Assembly: GCF_042660705.1 (NCBI RefSeq)
Contig: NZ_JBHSUQ010000001.1
Length of the DNA: 64,000 nucleotides
DNA from: Undibacterium_A arcticum
Lineage (GTDB): Bacteria > Pseudomonadota > Gammaproteobacteria > Burkholderiales > Burkholderiaceae_D
Direction: 5' to 3' (one strand)
Below are positions 15,907 to 26,841 of the stretch, piece after piece. The notes under the pieces were generated by a model that saw nothing but the letters and a program-made list of their open reading frames with translations, ran no database searches and had not been told where the DNA came from. The translations under genes were made by a program, and so were the position numbers. Position 1 is the first letter of the stretch. Every line of letters begins with the position of its first letter.

Positions 15907-17031
15907 ATGACAATTAAAATCAGCCAAAACTTTGATGCCGGTGCCATCGAGATCCAGTGTGCCGAGAGTGCCAGCAATATTGAATTGAATCTGCGCAAGG
16001 ATTCGCATGCCGATATCGCACAGTGGTTTTATTTCCGCCTCCAGGGTGCTCGCGGACAAGCCTGCACGATGCGTTTTCTGAACGCGGCGCAGGCGACTTA
16101 TCCGAAGGGGTGGGTCACGTATCAGGCGGCCGCCAGTTACGACCGCGAGAACTGGTTCCGCGTGCCGACCGCCTTCGATGGCAAAGTGATGACCATCACC
16201 CATACGCCCGAGCGCGACAGCGTGTATTACGCCTACTTCGAGCCGTACTCGTGGGAGCGCCATCTGCGCCTGCTGGCGCGGGCCGAGGAATCACCTCTGG
16301 CGCGGGTGCAGGACCTGGGCAGCACGGTCGATGGGCGTGATATGAATGTGGTGGTGGTGGGCGACCCGGCCGCGAACAAGAAAATCTGGGTCATCGCGCG
16401 CCAGCATCCGGGCGAGACCATGGCCGAATGGTATGTCGAAGGCATGCTTGAGGCGTTGCTGGACCGCGCCAATCCGGTCGCGCGCCGGCTGCTGGAGCAG
16501 GCGGTGTTCTATATCGTGCCGAACATGAATCCGGATGGCTCGGTGCGCGGCAATCTGCGCACCAACGCAGCTGGCGCCAACCTGAATCGCGAGTGGATGG
16601 CGCCGAGCCTGGCGACCAGCCCTGAGGTGTTCGTGGTCAAGCACAAGATGCATGAAACTGGTTGCGACCTGTTTCTCGACATCCACGGCGACGAGGCCTT
16701 GCCGTATGTGTTTGTGGCCGGCAGTGAGATGCTGGCAGGCTTCAGCGCACAACAGGCGGCCGCGCAGCAGGGGTTTATTGATGATTACAAGCAGGCCAAT
16801 CCGGACTTCCAGGACAAGGTTGGCTATGCGGCCAGCAAGTACAACGAGGACTTGCTGAAACTGGCATCAAAATATGTCGGCCACACCTTCCAGTGCGTGT
16901 CGTTGACGCTGGAAATGCCGTTCAAGGACAACGTCAACCTGCCCGATGCGCAGGTCGGCTGGGACGGCGCTCGCAGTGCGGTGCTGGGTGCGGCGGTGTT
17001 GCAGCCGATCTTGCGCGCGATCGGGAAATAA
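15907..17031 (+). CDS. M14-family zinc carboxypeptidase (cytosolic carboxypeptidase-like)
   Basis: Zinc ligands and substrate-binding motifs are clear: RQHPGETMAEW (His...Glu), NPDGSVRGNLR, NLNREW, DIHGDEALPYVF (third ligand His) and the catalytic Glu in LTLEMPFKD. An N-terminal beta-sandwich-like region of about 120 residues precedes the peptidase domain, as in bacterial relatives of eukaryotic cytosolic carboxypeptidases. ATG 15907 (374 residues) is chosen over the upstream in-frame start at 15772, whose extra residues look like translated leader. No signal peptide, so cytosolic. A CYTH gene follows 15 bases after the stop. Confidence 0.85.
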   Translation: MTIKISQNFDAGAIEIQCAESASNIELNLRKDSHADIAQWFYFRLQGARGQACTMRFLNAAQATYPKGWVTYQAAASYDRENWFRVPTAFDGKVMTITHTPERDSVYYAYFEPYSWERHLRLLARAEESPLARVQDLGSTVDGRDMNVVVVGDPAANKKIWVIARQHPGETMAEWYVEGMLEALLDRANPVARRLLEQAVFYIVPNMNPDGSVRGNLRTNAAGANLNREWMAPSLATSPEVFVVKHKMHETGCDLFLDIHGDEALPYVFVAGSEMLAGFSAQQAAAQQGFIDDYKQANPDFQDKVGYAASKYNEDLLKLASKYVGHTFQCVSLTLEMPFKDNVNLPDAQVGWDGARSAVLGAAVLQPILRAIGK

Positions 17032-17046
17032 GCTGGAGGAGGGCGG

Positions 17047-17511
17047 ATGGGTGTCGAGATCGAGCGCAAATTTCTGCTGCGCGGTGACGGGTGGCGGGGG
17101 CTGGGGCAGCGTGTGTTGCTGCGCCAGGGCTATCTGTCATCCGATCCGGCGCGCGTGGTGCGGGTCAGGATCGAGGGCGAGTCGGCCATGTTGACGATCA
17201 AGGGCAGAAATACCGGCGCCAGCCGCGGCGAATGGGAATATCCGATTCCGCTGGCTGATGCCCAGGTTTTTCTGGACACGCTGTGTCAGCAGCCGATCAT
17301 TGAAAAGTACCGGAGTCGCATCGCGCATGCTGGCATGGTCTGGGAGGTCGATGAATTTCTGGGGGCGAATGCCGGTCTGGTGCTGGCAGAGATCGAATTG
17401 ACGGCGGAGGATCAGCCGTTTGCGCGGCCGGACTGGGTCGGTGACGAAGTGACGGACGACCCGCGTTATTACAACGCGAATCTGATCGCGCGCCCGTTTT
17501 CGGTGTGGTGA
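17047..17511 (+). CDS. CYTH-domain protein (triphosphate tunnel metalloenzyme)
   Basis: 154 residues starting MGVEIERKFLL, the E-x-E-x-K signature of CYTH/triphosphate tunnel enzymes. Further tunnel-strand residues are visible: RVRIEGESAMLTIKGR, EWEYPI, EKYRSRI, WEVDEFLG..GLVLAEIEL. Relatives hydrolyse inorganic triphosphate or thiamine triphosphate; adenylate cyclase activity is known only in some. It directly follows the M14 peptidase in the same direction with GGAGG in front, so co-expression is likely. Confidence 0.85.
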   Translation: MGVEIERKFLLRGDGWRGLGQRVLLRQGYLSSDPARVVRVRIEGESAMLTIKGRNTGASRGEWEYPIPLADAQVFLDTLCQQPIIEKYRSRIAHAGMVWEVDEFLGANAGLVLAEIELTAEDQPFARPDWVGDEVTDDPRYYNANLIARPFSVW

Positions 17512-17611
17512 TCGCAGGTTTGATCGGGCTGTCCCGATTGCTGGCTTGATTGTGGGGTGACAGCGTTGCGCGCTGCGGCTCACTTACTCTTGGTGCGCAA
17601 TACGCCACTGG

Positions 17612-17631
17612 GCCCCAGCGTTCGCTGGGGC
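17612..17631. terminator. perfect hairpin between convergent genes
   Basis: GCCCCAGCG (17612-17620), two T, CGCTGGGGC (17623-17631). It lies 100 bases after the CYTH gene and 57 bases from the end of the convergent DUF2863 gene. There is no T tract on either strand, so the terminator role is uncertain. Confidence 0.4.
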
Positions 17632-17687
17632 GACGCTATTACCGGTGGTAGGTAGCACGATCCACGATTGCACCGCGCCGCATACAA

Positions 17688-18952
17688 TCAATGGAAATGC
17701 TGCGTGCCCGGGGGCGCATCTTCCGGCATCTCCGGGTGCACAAGTTCGCCGTCGGCATCTGCGAATAGCGGAGCGCCGCAGTCATCGCAGAACTCCATCG
17801 GGAAGCGTTCCTGATGGTTCTTGATATGCACGACACCGGCCTCGTGTAACAACCCGAGGATTTCTTCGATCGGTGTGGCGGGTATTGCGGTCGTGGCGGC
17901 GCCGGGCGTTGCAGCGCCGACGGTTGCCATCGCGCGCAATTCTTCCTCGGCATCTTCCTGCCCATACAGCGGCCAAACGATGCCATACGCGACTGTATCG
18001 CTTTGGCGCAAAGTGAAGCCGATCCGGTATTCCTCGATCCCCTCCTGCGTTGCCGGATCGCCGAAACCACCGATGATGGCGCGCAAATCGACCGGCGCAA
18101 CGCTCAGGGTATGGGTCAGGAAATGCACTGCTGCGCGAATGGACGCCGGGCGGATCTGCTTGTCGGCCTCGCGACAGGCGACGTAGTAGGCCTCCGGCAA
18201 CAACAGTTCGACACCGCAACCGGGCAGTAACTTTGCCAGATTGGGTGTGGCCTGGTCGCGCCATTGCTGCAGTGCGTGATCGCGCTCGGTGTTGGCATCG
18301 AGCGGATTGGTGACGCCCTGCCAACGGAACAACGGCGTGCCGGCGGGCGCGGCGATCACTGCCAGCAGATAGCGGGTATCGGCCAGGAAGGGGACGGTTT
18401 GTGCCGGATGGGCGCTGGCGCGCACTACTCCGTCTTTCAGTGCCGTCTGTGCCATCCGCTGTGTCAGCACAAAGGCTTCGGCATGGTTGTGCGGCAGCTG
18501 GTCGATCGAAAACAGGTGCGGCGCCATCGCCAGTCGGGTCCCGGGCGCCAGCAGATGCGCCGACAAATGGGCCGACAATGTGTGCAACATGTCGGTCGGG
18601 ATGGCGCCCGACGCGATCGAAAAGCGGGTCCATGCCAGCACCGGTGCGGCGATCAGCAGCGCGTCATAGGCCGCGCCGTCGTGTTCGATGCTGCAGGATT
18701 CACTGACGGCTTCGGCCGATTCCATCAACGCATCGTAGGCGTCCAGATCGGTCGCGAACAGATGGTCCAGCGTATGGTCGATCGCATCCTGATGATTAGC
18801 CTTCAGCAGCTTGTGCACGGCGGCGTCGAGGCTGCGCTCCCAGTTGCGTTCTTCCAGGCGGCTGGCGGCCTGGATCGTGGCCTGTGCGAGTGCAGCCAGA
18901 CGCTGGCTATCGGCAGAAAGTTTTGGAGAAGCAGTTTGGATGGACGACGCAT
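17688..18952 (-). CDS. DUF2863-family protein
   Basis: Matches from memory a Burkholderiales family of about 400-420 residues: KLSADSQRLAALAQA, AYDALLIAAPVLAWTR, LPGCGVELLLPEAYYVACREADKQIRP, VDLRAIIGGFGD and the end EFCDDCGAPLFADADGELVHPEMPEDAPPGTQHFH-like block with a CxxC pair. The open frame extends to 19073, but the upstream residues look untranslated. ATG 18952 (M-R-R) is in another register and would join SIQTASPKLS with one added base near 18943, the usual family start. Function unknown; cytosolic. Confidence 0.75.
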
Positions 18953-19250
18953 GGTGGGGAAATGGTGGCAGGGGATGGCTATTGTAGTGGATTTGCAAAC
19001 GGGAGCGGTGATTGGGTGCCGCTGGCAATGTCGCACGGTCGCCAATTCGGCGCCTGGTGATGCGTGGCTGCACCTCGGAACACGATATTATTAGGGAGTA
19101 TGTTAGGAAAATGCGCCAATCCCCTTGATTTTATTGCGAAGTTAAAAATACAGGGTATAGTATATTACGTTGTTGTATCGTGTACTGTCTTGCACTATGC
19201 AGGTTCGCGGTGGTCTGGAAACGGCTATGCCAAGCTTGGCGGTACCCCGG

Positions 19251-19550
19251 CTAGTGCGGGGCGGGCTGCGCATCACGGCCGCGTCGAGAACCGATGATCG
19301 TGCCGGTGGTGCTCATCCGGATCGGCGCCGGCTTGCTACCGGGCTCAGTCGCCAACTGCGTGGTCGCGCTATCTGGCACCGGTGCATTCGGCAGTACGCC
19401 AGACCTCGCTGCACCGGCCTCAGCGGGATTGCCGGCCGCGTGGGTGTCGGCCGGGCTGGCTAGCTCGTCGCCGCGTTCATCGGTACCCAGCATGAAGTAC
19501 AGCCATCCGGCCAGCGCCAGCAGCGCGACCACGACCATCGACGTGCGCAT
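19251..19550 (-). CDS. small single-pass membrane protein, hypothetical
   Basis: 99 residues: an N-terminal membrane helix (about 4-20, MVVVALLALAGWLYFML) followed by a hydrophilic Ala/Pro/Thr-rich tail with no motif. A GGGGGGAG site at about 19556-19563 precedes the ATG. It begins directly after the aconitase terminator, so it needs its own promoter or read-through. I do not recognise a family; the frame could be spurious, though helix plus ribosome site argue for it. Confidence 0.4.
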   Translation of the reverse strand: MRTSMVVVALLALAGWLYFMLGTDERGDELASPADTHAAGNPAEAGAARSGVLPNAPVPDSATTQLATEPGSKPAPIRMSTTGTIIGSRRGRDAQPAPH

Positions 19551-19567
19551 GTTGTTGCTCCCCCCGG

Positions 19568-19601
19568 AAAAAAACGCCGGACGAATCCGGCGCTTTTGTT
19601 T
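19568..19601 (-). terminator. aconitase terminator, usable on both strands
   Basis: CGCCGGA (19575-19581), loop CGAA, TCCGGCG (19586-19592). On the minus strand it is followed by seven T and lies 107 bases beyond the acnA stop; on the plus strand it is followed by CTTTTGTTT. Confidence 0.85.
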
Positions 19602-19707
19602 CGATTGCCCTTGCGATTGCCCTTCTCAGTAGACCGCCCACCGTCGCGTTGGTTCGCCAGGTGGACGAACCAGGCCACGGCGGCAGATCACCCGAGCAGC
19701 GCGATCA

Positions 19708-22425
19708 TCAGGCGGCGAGCAGCTGACGCAGCACGAACGGCAGAATCCCGCCGTGCTTGTAGTAGTCGACTTCGATCGGGGTATCGATGCGCAGCTTGAG
19801 CTTGACTTCCTGACTTTGGCCGTTGCTGCGATGAATCACCAGCGTGACGTCCTGCTGCGGCTTGATGTCACCCTCGATGCCTTTCAGGTCGAAGGTTTCA
19901 TCACCCTTGATGCCAAGCGTCTCGACGCTGTCGTCGCCAAGAAATTGCAGCGGCAACACGCCCATGCCGACCAGATTGGAGCGGTGGATGCGTTCGAACG
20001 AACGGGTGATCACCGCCTTGACGCCCAGCAACTGGGTACCCTTGGCGGCCCAGTCGCGCGACGAGCCGGTACCGTACTCTTCGCCGCCGAATACCATGGT
20101 CGGCACGCCATCGTTGACGTAGCGCATCGCGGCGTCATAGATCGACATTTCTTCGCCGGACGGCTGGTGGATCGTGATGCCGCCTTCGACGCTGGAGCCG
20201 TCGGCCGTCAGCGGGATCATGCGGTTCTTGATACGCACGTTGGCAAAGGTGCCGCGCATCATGATCTCGTGATTGCCGCGGCGCGAGCCGTAGGAGTTGA
20301 AGTCGGCCTTCAGCACGCCGTTTTCAGTCAGCCATTTACCGGCCGGGCTGGATTCCTTGATCGAACCGGCCGGCGAGATGTGGTCGGTGGTGATCGAATC
20401 GCCGAACACGCCCAGTGCGCGCGCAGCGACGATACCGGTGGCGGGTGGTTTCGGCTGCATCGTGAAGCCGTCAAAGAATGGCGGCTCGGCGATGTAGGTC
20501 GACGCTGGCCAGTTGTAGACCTGGCCCGAGACGCTGGTCACCTTTTCCCACAGCTTGCCCGGATCGCCTTTGACGTCCGCGTAGTTATCCTTGAAGGTCT
20601 TGGCATTCAACGCATGCTTCATCAGCTTGCCGATTTCCTTGCTGGTCGGCCAGATGTCGCCGAGGAAAATGTCCTTGCCCTTGACGCGGCCCACCGGCTC
20701 GGTCATCAGATCCTTGGTCATGTTGCCGGCGATCGCATAGGCGACCACCAGCGGTGGCGATGCCAGGAAGTTGGAGCGGATGTTCGGATGGATACGCGCT
20801 TCGAAGTTGCGATTGCCCGACAGCACGGCCGAGGCCACGATGTCGTTCTTGGTGATCGCTTCATTCATCGCCGGCGTCAGGTCGCCGGCATTGCCGATAC
20901 AGGTGGTGCAGCCGTAGGCGGTGACGCCGAAGCCGAGTTTCTCGAGGTAGGGCAGGAGACCCGCTGCTTCGAGGTACTCGGTCACGACGCGCGATCCCGG
21001 CGCCAGCGAGGTCTTGATGTGCGGCGATACCTTGAGACCGGCTTCGACCGCTTTCTTGGCCAGCAGGCCGGCGGCCAGCATCACACTCGGGTTGGAGGTG
21101 TTGGTGCAGGAGGTGATCGCGGCGATCAGGACGTCGCCGTTCCTGACCGAGACGCCATCGGCATTTTGGTAGACCGCATCGAGATCTTCCGGCTTTTTGT
21201 TGAAGCCGTTTTCCGAGGTCGGCTTGGCGAACAGCTCGGCGAAATTGGCCTTGACGTGACCGATTTCAATCCGGTCCTGCGGACGCTTCGGACCGGCCAG
21301 CGACGGTGCGACGCTGCCAAGGTCGAGTGCCACCACCTTGGTGTAATCGATGTCGCCCGATTTCGGGATGCCGAACAGCTTTTGCGCCTTGAAATAGGTT
21401 TCGAAGGCGGTGATTTCGGCCTTGCTGCGGCCGGTGCCCTTGAGGTAGTCGATGGTGGCTTCATCGACCGGGAAAAAGCCCATGGTGGCGCCGTATTCCG
21501 GTGCCATGTTGGCGATCGTGGCGCGGTCGGTCAGCGACAACGATTCGGTGCCTTCACCGAAGAATTCAACGAACTTGCCGACTACTTTTTCCTTGCGCAG
21601 CATTTCGGTGATCGTCAATACCAGATCGGTCGCGGTCACGCCTTCGCGCAACGCCCCGGTCAGGTTGACGCCGACCACGTCCGGTGTCAGGAAGTAGACC
21701 GGCTGACCCAGCATGCCGGCTTCGGCTTCGATGCCGCCGACGCCCCAGCCGACCACGCCGATACCGTTGATCATGGTGGTGTGCGAGTCGGTACCGACCA
21801 GCGTGTCAGGGTAGTAGATGTCGCCTTTCTTGGAGGCAGCCTTGTGCACGCCGCGCGCCAGGTATTCCAGATTGACCTGGTGCACGATGCCGAAGCCCGG
21901 CGGCACGACGCCGAAGGTGTCAAACGCCTGCATGCCCCATTTCATGAACTGGTAGCGCTCGTTATTGCGCGAAAATTCCAGTTTCATGTTCAGGTCGAGC
22001 GCTTTTTTCTCGCGGAAATGGTCGATCTGGATCGAGTGGTCAACCACCAGATCGACCGGCACCAGCGGCTCGATATTTTTCGGGTTCTTACCCATTTTGG
22101 ACGCAACATTGCGCATCGCCGCCAGATCCGCCAGCAGCGGCACCCCGGTGAAGTCCTGCAATACCACGCGCGCCACCACGAACGGGATTTCATCGACGCG
22201 ATCGGCGCACGGGCTCCAGTTCGCGAGCTGCCTGACATGCTCTTCGGTGACTTTCTTGCCGTCGCAATTGCGCAGTACCGATTCGAGCACGATACGGATC
22301 GACACCGGCAGGCGCGAGACGTTGACGCCTAGCGTTTTTTCCAGCGCGGGCAGCGAGTAGAACTTGCCCTTCCTGGTATCTGAAAGCTTGAAGTCCTTCA
22401 GTGTGTTCAATGTGTTGCGGGACAT
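19708..22425 (-). CDS. acnA: aconitate hydratase A
   Basis: 905 residues, full length for the AcnA/IRP1 type. It isomerises citrate to isocitrate through a [4Fe-4S] cluster; the cluster cysteines appear in [13 protein letters not shown] and [13 protein letters not shown]. Substrate-binding segments [41 protein letters not shown] and [18 protein letters not shown] are intact. The frame is unbroken. It is the last in the minus-strand series mdh, citE-like, MliC-like, acnA, but the gaps suggest separate promoters. Cytosolic, TCA cycle. Confidence 0.96.
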   Translation of the reverse strand: MSRNTLNTLKDFKLSDTRKGKFYSLPALEKTLGVNVSRLPVSIRIVLESVLRNCDGKKVTEEHVRQLANWSPCADRVDEIPFVVARVVLQDFTGVPLLADLAAMRNVASKMGKNPKNIEPLVPVDLVVDHSIQIDHFREKKALDLNMKLEFSRNNERYQFMKWGMQAFDTFGVVPPGFGIVHQVNLEYLARGVHKAASKKGDIYYPDTLVGTDSHTTMINGIGVVGWGVGGIEAEAGMLGQPVYFLTPDVVGVNLTGALREGVTATDLVLTITEMLRKEKVVGKFVEFFGEGTESLSLTDRATIANMAPEYGATMGFFPVDEATIDYLKGTGRSKAEITAFETYFKAQKLFGIPKSGDIDYTKVVALDLGSVAPSLAGPKRPQDRIEIGHVKANFAELFAKPTSENGFNKKPEDLDAVYQNADGVSVRNGDVLIAAITSCTNTSNPSVMLAAGLLAKKAVEAGLKVSPHIKTSLAPGSRVVTEYLEAAGLLPYLEKLGFGVTAYGCTTCIGNAGDLTPAMNEAITKNDIVASAVLSGNRNFEARIHPNIRSNFLASPPLVVAYAIAGNMTKDLMTEPVGRVKGKDIFLGDIWPTSKEIGKLMKHALNAKTFKDNYADVKGDPGKLWEKVTSVSGQVYNWPASTYIAEPPFFDGFTMQPKPPATGIVAARALGVFGDSITTDHISPAGSIKESSPAGKWLTENGVLKADFNSYGSRRGNHEIMMRGTFANVRIKNRMIPLTADGSSVEGGITIHQPSGEEMSIYDAAMRYVNDGVPTMVFGGEEYGTGSSRDWAAKGTQLLGVKAVITRSFERIHRSNLVGMGVLPLQFLGDDSVETLGIKGDETFDLKGIEGDIKPQQDVTLVIHRSNGQSQEVKLKLRIDTPIEVDYYKHGGILPFVLRQLLAA

Positions 22426-22515
22426 GGCCTCTCCTTGGTTTTCTTGGCAGCGGATAAAAAAATTACATCAGTTCTCTTGCATGGCGGATCGGGATACCGG
22501 TAAGTCGGTAGCCGC

Positions 22516-22968
22516 TCAGGATCCTGCTTTCATCTGTTCGGCGGTCTTGCAATCGTTGGCCAGCTGGTGCCCTTGTTTCGAGTCGAGCAGCATGCCCTTG
22601 GCTGGAATGCCGATCCAGACCAGGCCGTAGTGATGATTTTCAAAACGATTGGCGCCGGTGGTGGTGCCGACGCGGGTGAGACGGTGAATACGTTTGTGCC
22701 AGCGCAGTGCGACGTGCTTGTCGTCGTCGGCATTCTGGAAAATGGTCAGGCTATTGCCCAGCTCGCAGGTGTAATCGATGGTGGTGCTGCCTTTGGTATC
22801 CGGCTCGTCTTCTTCTTCGTTCGGCTCATGCGGTGCGGCCTTGGCCGGCGTCTTGTGCGCGGCCTTCTTGGTGCTCTTGGCTTGGGCTGGTTCGGCTGCG
22901 ACTGCCGGTTGCGCGCACACGGCGATGCTGGCGGCGATCAGGACAGACAGGGATAGGGATTTGAACAT
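22516..22968 (-). CDS. secreted small protein with MliC-like domain
   Basis: 150 residues with a signal peptide (cleavage near residue 24, AVAAEP), a Lys/Ala/Glu-rich linker, then a compact domain from IDYTCELGNSL to LANDCK with two Cys, the pattern of membrane-bound/periplasmic c-type lysozyme inhibitors (MliC/PliC). The typical MliC active loop is not clearly recognisable, so the assignment is tentative. A lipobox is absent; a soluble periplasmic protein is predicted. It lies upstream of acnA on the same strand with a 90-base gap. Confidence 0.5.
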   Translation of the reverse strand: MFKSLSLSVLIAASIAVCAQPAVAAEPAQAKSTKKAAHKTPAKAAPHEPNEEEDEPDTKGSTTIDYTCELGNSLTIFQNADDDKHVALRWHKRIHRLTRVGTTTGANRFENHHYGLVWIGIPAKGMLLDSKQGHQLANDCKTAEQMKAGS

Positions 22969-23032
22969 GGGATTGGTCTCCGTTGGACTATGATTGAAGG
23001 TGTTGATGTCGGTGCGCCGGACTAACGGCCGA

Positions 23033-23077
23033 CTTTGGGTAATTCAGCTTTGGGTAATTCAGCTTTGGGTGGTTCGT
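23033..23077. repeat. 15-bp tandem repeat, about three copies
   Basis: Unit CTTTGGGTAATTCAG at 23033-23047 (first base differs in context), 23048-23062 and a diverged third at 23063-23077. It lies between the MliC-like gene and the end of the citE-like gene. No coding meaning seen. Confidence 0.7.
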
Positions 23078-23103
23078 CATTCGATCAGTCAGCATTGGGT
23101 CAG

Positions 23104-24066
23104 TCATAACAGGGATGCCGCCGATTCCGGCAATGCCAGGCCACTGGCCTTGGCGCGCTGCAAAACTGTCCAATAATAGCGATAGCTGGCGCGATCATGC
23201 AAGCTGCCGTTGCGCTGGATCGGTGCCCACTGTACCGCTTGCGCCTCGGTCAGGATATGGGCGGCTTCATCGACTTCCGCACTTTGTGGCGCAAAGGCTT
23301 TGATGATCGGCTGTATTTGATCGGGATGGATGCTCCACATCCTGGTGTAACCGAACTCGGTCGCCGCCCGCAGTGCGTCGTTGGCGACCACAGCGCTGTC
23401 CCCGATGTCGGTCGTCACGTTATGCGACGGCACCTTGCCGTGCGCGTGGCAGGCGGCCGCAATCTCCAGTTTGGCGCGCGTCACCAGTGGATGCGTGAAC
23501 TGGCCGGGGCTGCGCATGGCATTGGCCGGAATCGCGCCGTAGTGGGCAGAGACAAAATCCATGATGCCGAACGACAGGCATTCGACCTGGTCCAGTGCCG
23601 CGATCGCATCCACATCGCGCAGTGCGCCATGGGTTTCGATCAGCACGTGGATCGGTAGCTTGCGACTTGCGCTGTGGCGGTTGATGCGGTCGATCGCGTC
23701 CCTGGTTTGCGCGACGCCGTCAACTTTGGGCAGGACGACATAGGCGAGGCGGATCGCTGCCGACTGGCAGATCAGGGTGACATCCTGTTCGAAGAATGGG
23801 CTGGCGACGTCGTGGACTCGCACGCCGATCCGGTCGAAATGGTTGTCGGGGCTGTTGATCAGCTCTGCCACCAATTGTGCGTGGCGTTGCTCGTTGCCGG
23901 CGGCGGCGCCATCTTCGCAGTCGAAGGTGATGTCGAAGACCGGGCCAAGCTTTTGTTGCAAGGCCATCGATTTACGCATCAGCTTGTCAGAGCCGGCGTA
24001 ATGATCGCAGACCGGTAAACTAACCGGAAACTGCGTGCCCTGGAATAAGACCTCGGTGGGATGCAT
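23104..24066 (-). CDS. HpcH/HpaI aldolase / citrate lyase beta-like CoA-ester lyase
   Basis: 320 residues of the CitE/malyl-CoA lyase fold: FDCEDGAAAGNE (metal-binding Glu/Asp), IGVRVHD (substrate Arg), VLPKVDG, IHVLIETHGAL (Glu metal ligand), LSFGIMDF and MWSIHPDQI. Relatives cleave or form C-C bonds of malyl-CoA, citramalyl-CoA or related thioesters. Its place between mdh and acnA on one strand is seen widely in Burkholderiales from memory, suggesting a link to central carbon metabolism, but substrate and physiological role are not evident here. Cytosolic. Confidence 0.8.
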   Translation of the reverse strand: MHPTEVLFQGTQFPVSLPVCDHYAGSDKLMRKSMALQQKLGPVFDITFDCEDGAAAGNEQRHAQLVAELINSPDNHFDRIGVRVHDVASPFFEQDVTLICQSAAIRLAYVVLPKVDGVAQTRDAIDRINRHSASRKLPIHVLIETHGALRDVDAIAALDQVECLSFGIMDFVSAHYGAIPANAMRSPGQFTHPLVTRAKLEIAAACHAHGKVPSHNVTTDIGDSAVVANDALRAATEFGYTRMWSIHPDQIQPIIKAFAPQSAEVDEAAHILTEAQAVQWAPIQRNGSLHDRASYRYYWTVLQRAKASGLALPESAASLL

Positions 24067-24076
24067 TGATGCGTTT

Positions 24077-24109
24077 GGTACGTGATTGGTACGTGATTGG
24101 TGCGTGAAT
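24077..24109. repeat. 11-bp tandem repeat in the citE-like gene's leader
   Basis: GGTACGTGATT at 24077-24087 and 24088-24098, diverged copy GGTGCGTGAAT at 24099-24109. The 11-bp period places the copies on one helix face, 10-40 bases upstream of the minus-strand start at 24066. Could be a binding site array or slippage product. Confidence 0.65.
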
Positions 24110-24229
24110 GTTGCGTATTGGGTGCTGAAAGAGTTGCCGAGTTGCGGGCGATTATGTAGGCCGGCGGCGCTGAGAATAATAGCGCCGCCGGCCCGACCTG
24201 GTTACAGCGTCTTGCTGCCGTCGGTCGCC

Positions 24230-25303
<1,074 letters not shown>

Positions 25304-25414
25304 TCAAGTCAGCCTGATCGCTGCGGCACGCGACTGCTAAACTGAAGAGTGCGCCAAGTGTGAATGTTGTTCGCGAGTGTAGGCGGGCCGGATCGCCCTG
25401 TCAATGACTATCTT

Positions 25415-25432
25415 ATGTCTTATATAAGACAT
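25415..25432. promoter_or_regulatory. perfect 18-bp palindrome, probable GntR operator
   Basis: ATGTCTTATATAAGACAT is perfectly self-complementary. It lies in the divergent region between mdh (start 25216, minus) and the GntR gene (start 25490, plus), 58 bases before the latter. The GTCTTATATAAGAC core resembles FadR/HutC-class GntR operators. Likely autoregulatory and perhaps controlling mdh; no second copy was seen at sdhC, gltA or acnA. Confidence 0.6.
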
Positions 25433-25489
25433 ATAACCAATCGCTTTTTTGCTAGACGGCAACGGGTGTTTTGTGGTGAAATCGCAGCT

Positions 25490-26280
25490 ATGAGTTCTGT
25501 CCTGCCCAATCTGGTCAACAATGGTACCTCCGCCGCGGGTGGGGCAGCGTCCGTCGCTGGCGCCTCGCCGACATTTAGCCCGTTGTATCAGCAAATCAAG
25601 GTGCTCATAACGCAGAGCCTGCAATCTGGCGAGTGGAAGCCGGGCGAAATGATTCCAAGCGAAGTCGAACTGGCGGGCCGCTTCAAGGTCAGCCAGGGCA
25701 CCGTGCGCAAGGCGATCGACGAGCTGTCCGCAGAGAACCTGGTGGTGCGGCGCCAGGGCAAGGGCACCTTTGTTGCGACGCATCACGAAGAGCGTGCCCA
25801 ATTCCGTTTCCTGCGCCTGGTGCCTGACGAGGGCGAGCCGCACAATCCTGCCAATAAAATCATCGAAGTCAAGCGCTTGCGCGCGCCGGCCGAGGTCGCG
25901 CGCACGCTCGACATCAAATCCGCCGACTCCGTCGTGTTCATCAAGCGCGTCCAGTCGTTTGACGGCGCACCGACGATTCTCGAAGAGTTGTGGCTGCCGG
26001 GCGCGATCTTCAAGGGTCTGACCGCCGAGCGGCTGAACGACTACAAGGGGCCGATGTATGGCCTGTTTGAAACAGAGTTCGGGACGCGCATGATCCGCGC
26101 GACCGAAGCGATCCGGGCGCTGAGCGCCGACGCCGAGGCGGCCCAATTGCTCGGCATCGCGCCCGGTACGCCGCTGCTGAGTGTCGAGCGGGTGTCGTTA
26201 CCTATGGTGACAAGCCGGTCGAATTAAGGCGCGGCCTGTATCTGACCGCACAGCATCATTATCAGAATGAGTTGAGCTGA
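25490..26280 (+). CDS. GntR (HutC-subfamily) transcriptional regulator, frame broken near the end
   Basis: N-terminal winged helix: YQQIKVLITQSLQSGEWKPGE, IPSEVELAGRFKVSQGTVRKAIDEL, VVRRQGKGTFV. The remainder is a UTRA-type ligand domain (VVFIKRVQSFDGAPTILEELWLP). At about 26198-26201 one base is missing; with it the frame reads VERVSFTYGDKPVELRRGLYLT and ends at 26278-26280, the normal UTRA end, about 263 residues. ATG 25490 is chosen since the upstream extension is untranslated operator DNA. It immediately precedes sdhC, so it probably senses a TCA-related metabolite; ligand unknown. Confidence 0.85.
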
Positions 26281-26418
26281 AGCGAGCCATGGATATGGGG
26301 CAAGTCCTATACAATGTGGGCCTGACTGATTGTTTACACTGCACAATTATTGGCTGTGCCGCACAAAAATCGGCGAAAATTGCATGATTTATTTTAGTTA
26401 GACTGGGGAGTTCCTGTT

Positions 26419-26841
26419 ATGTCTGAAGCCGTAAAAGAAGTTGCCAAGAGCGACCGGCCGCAGTTCCGCAACATTCACGTTACGCAACTGGCGCATTATC
26501 GGCTGCCACTGGCGGGTCTGGTGTCGATTCTGCATCGCATCAGTGGCCTGTTCATGTTCCTGTTGTTGCCATTCATCCTGTTCCTGCTGGACCGGAGCCT
26601 GACCTCCGAAAGTACGTTCGAGTATTTCAGGATTCTTACCTCCGGCTGGTTCGTCAAGCTGGTCATCCTGGCGCTGAGCTGGTCCTATCTGCAGCATTTC
26701 TGCGCCGGCGTGCGCCACCTCGTGATGGACCTGCATATCGGTCTCGACAAGGACTCCGCGCGTCAATCGTCGGTCGTGGTGCTGGCCGTCAGCCTGGTGC
26801 TGACAGCGCTGGTCGGGTTGAAATTAATCGGAGCGTACTGA
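26419..26841 (+). CDS. sdhC: succinate dehydrogenase cytochrome b556 subunit
   Basis: 140 residues with three membrane helices (about 35-58, 72-95, 118-138). The quinone-site segment SILHRISGL and the haem ligand region LQHFCAGVRHLVMDLH are intact. It anchors the SdhAB dimer in the inner membrane with SdhD. First gene of sdhCDAB; sdhD begins at the base following its stop. Confidence 0.95.
   Translation: MSEAVKEVAKSDRPQFRNIHVTQLAHYRLPLAGLVSILHRISGLFMFLLLPFILFLLDRSLTSESTFEYFRILTSGWFVKLVILALSWSYLQHFCAGVRHLVMDLHIGLDKDSARQSSVVVLAVSLVLTALVGLKLIGAY

Noticed and set aside
19753..22332. 859-codon open frame on the plus strand opposite aconitase
   Set aside because: The minus-strand acnA is unmistakable; long antisense frames are common in GC-rich coding DNA and this one shows no family motif.
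25364..25489. Upstream start of the GntR regulator
   Set aside because: The extension translates the divergent promoter region including the palindromic operator.
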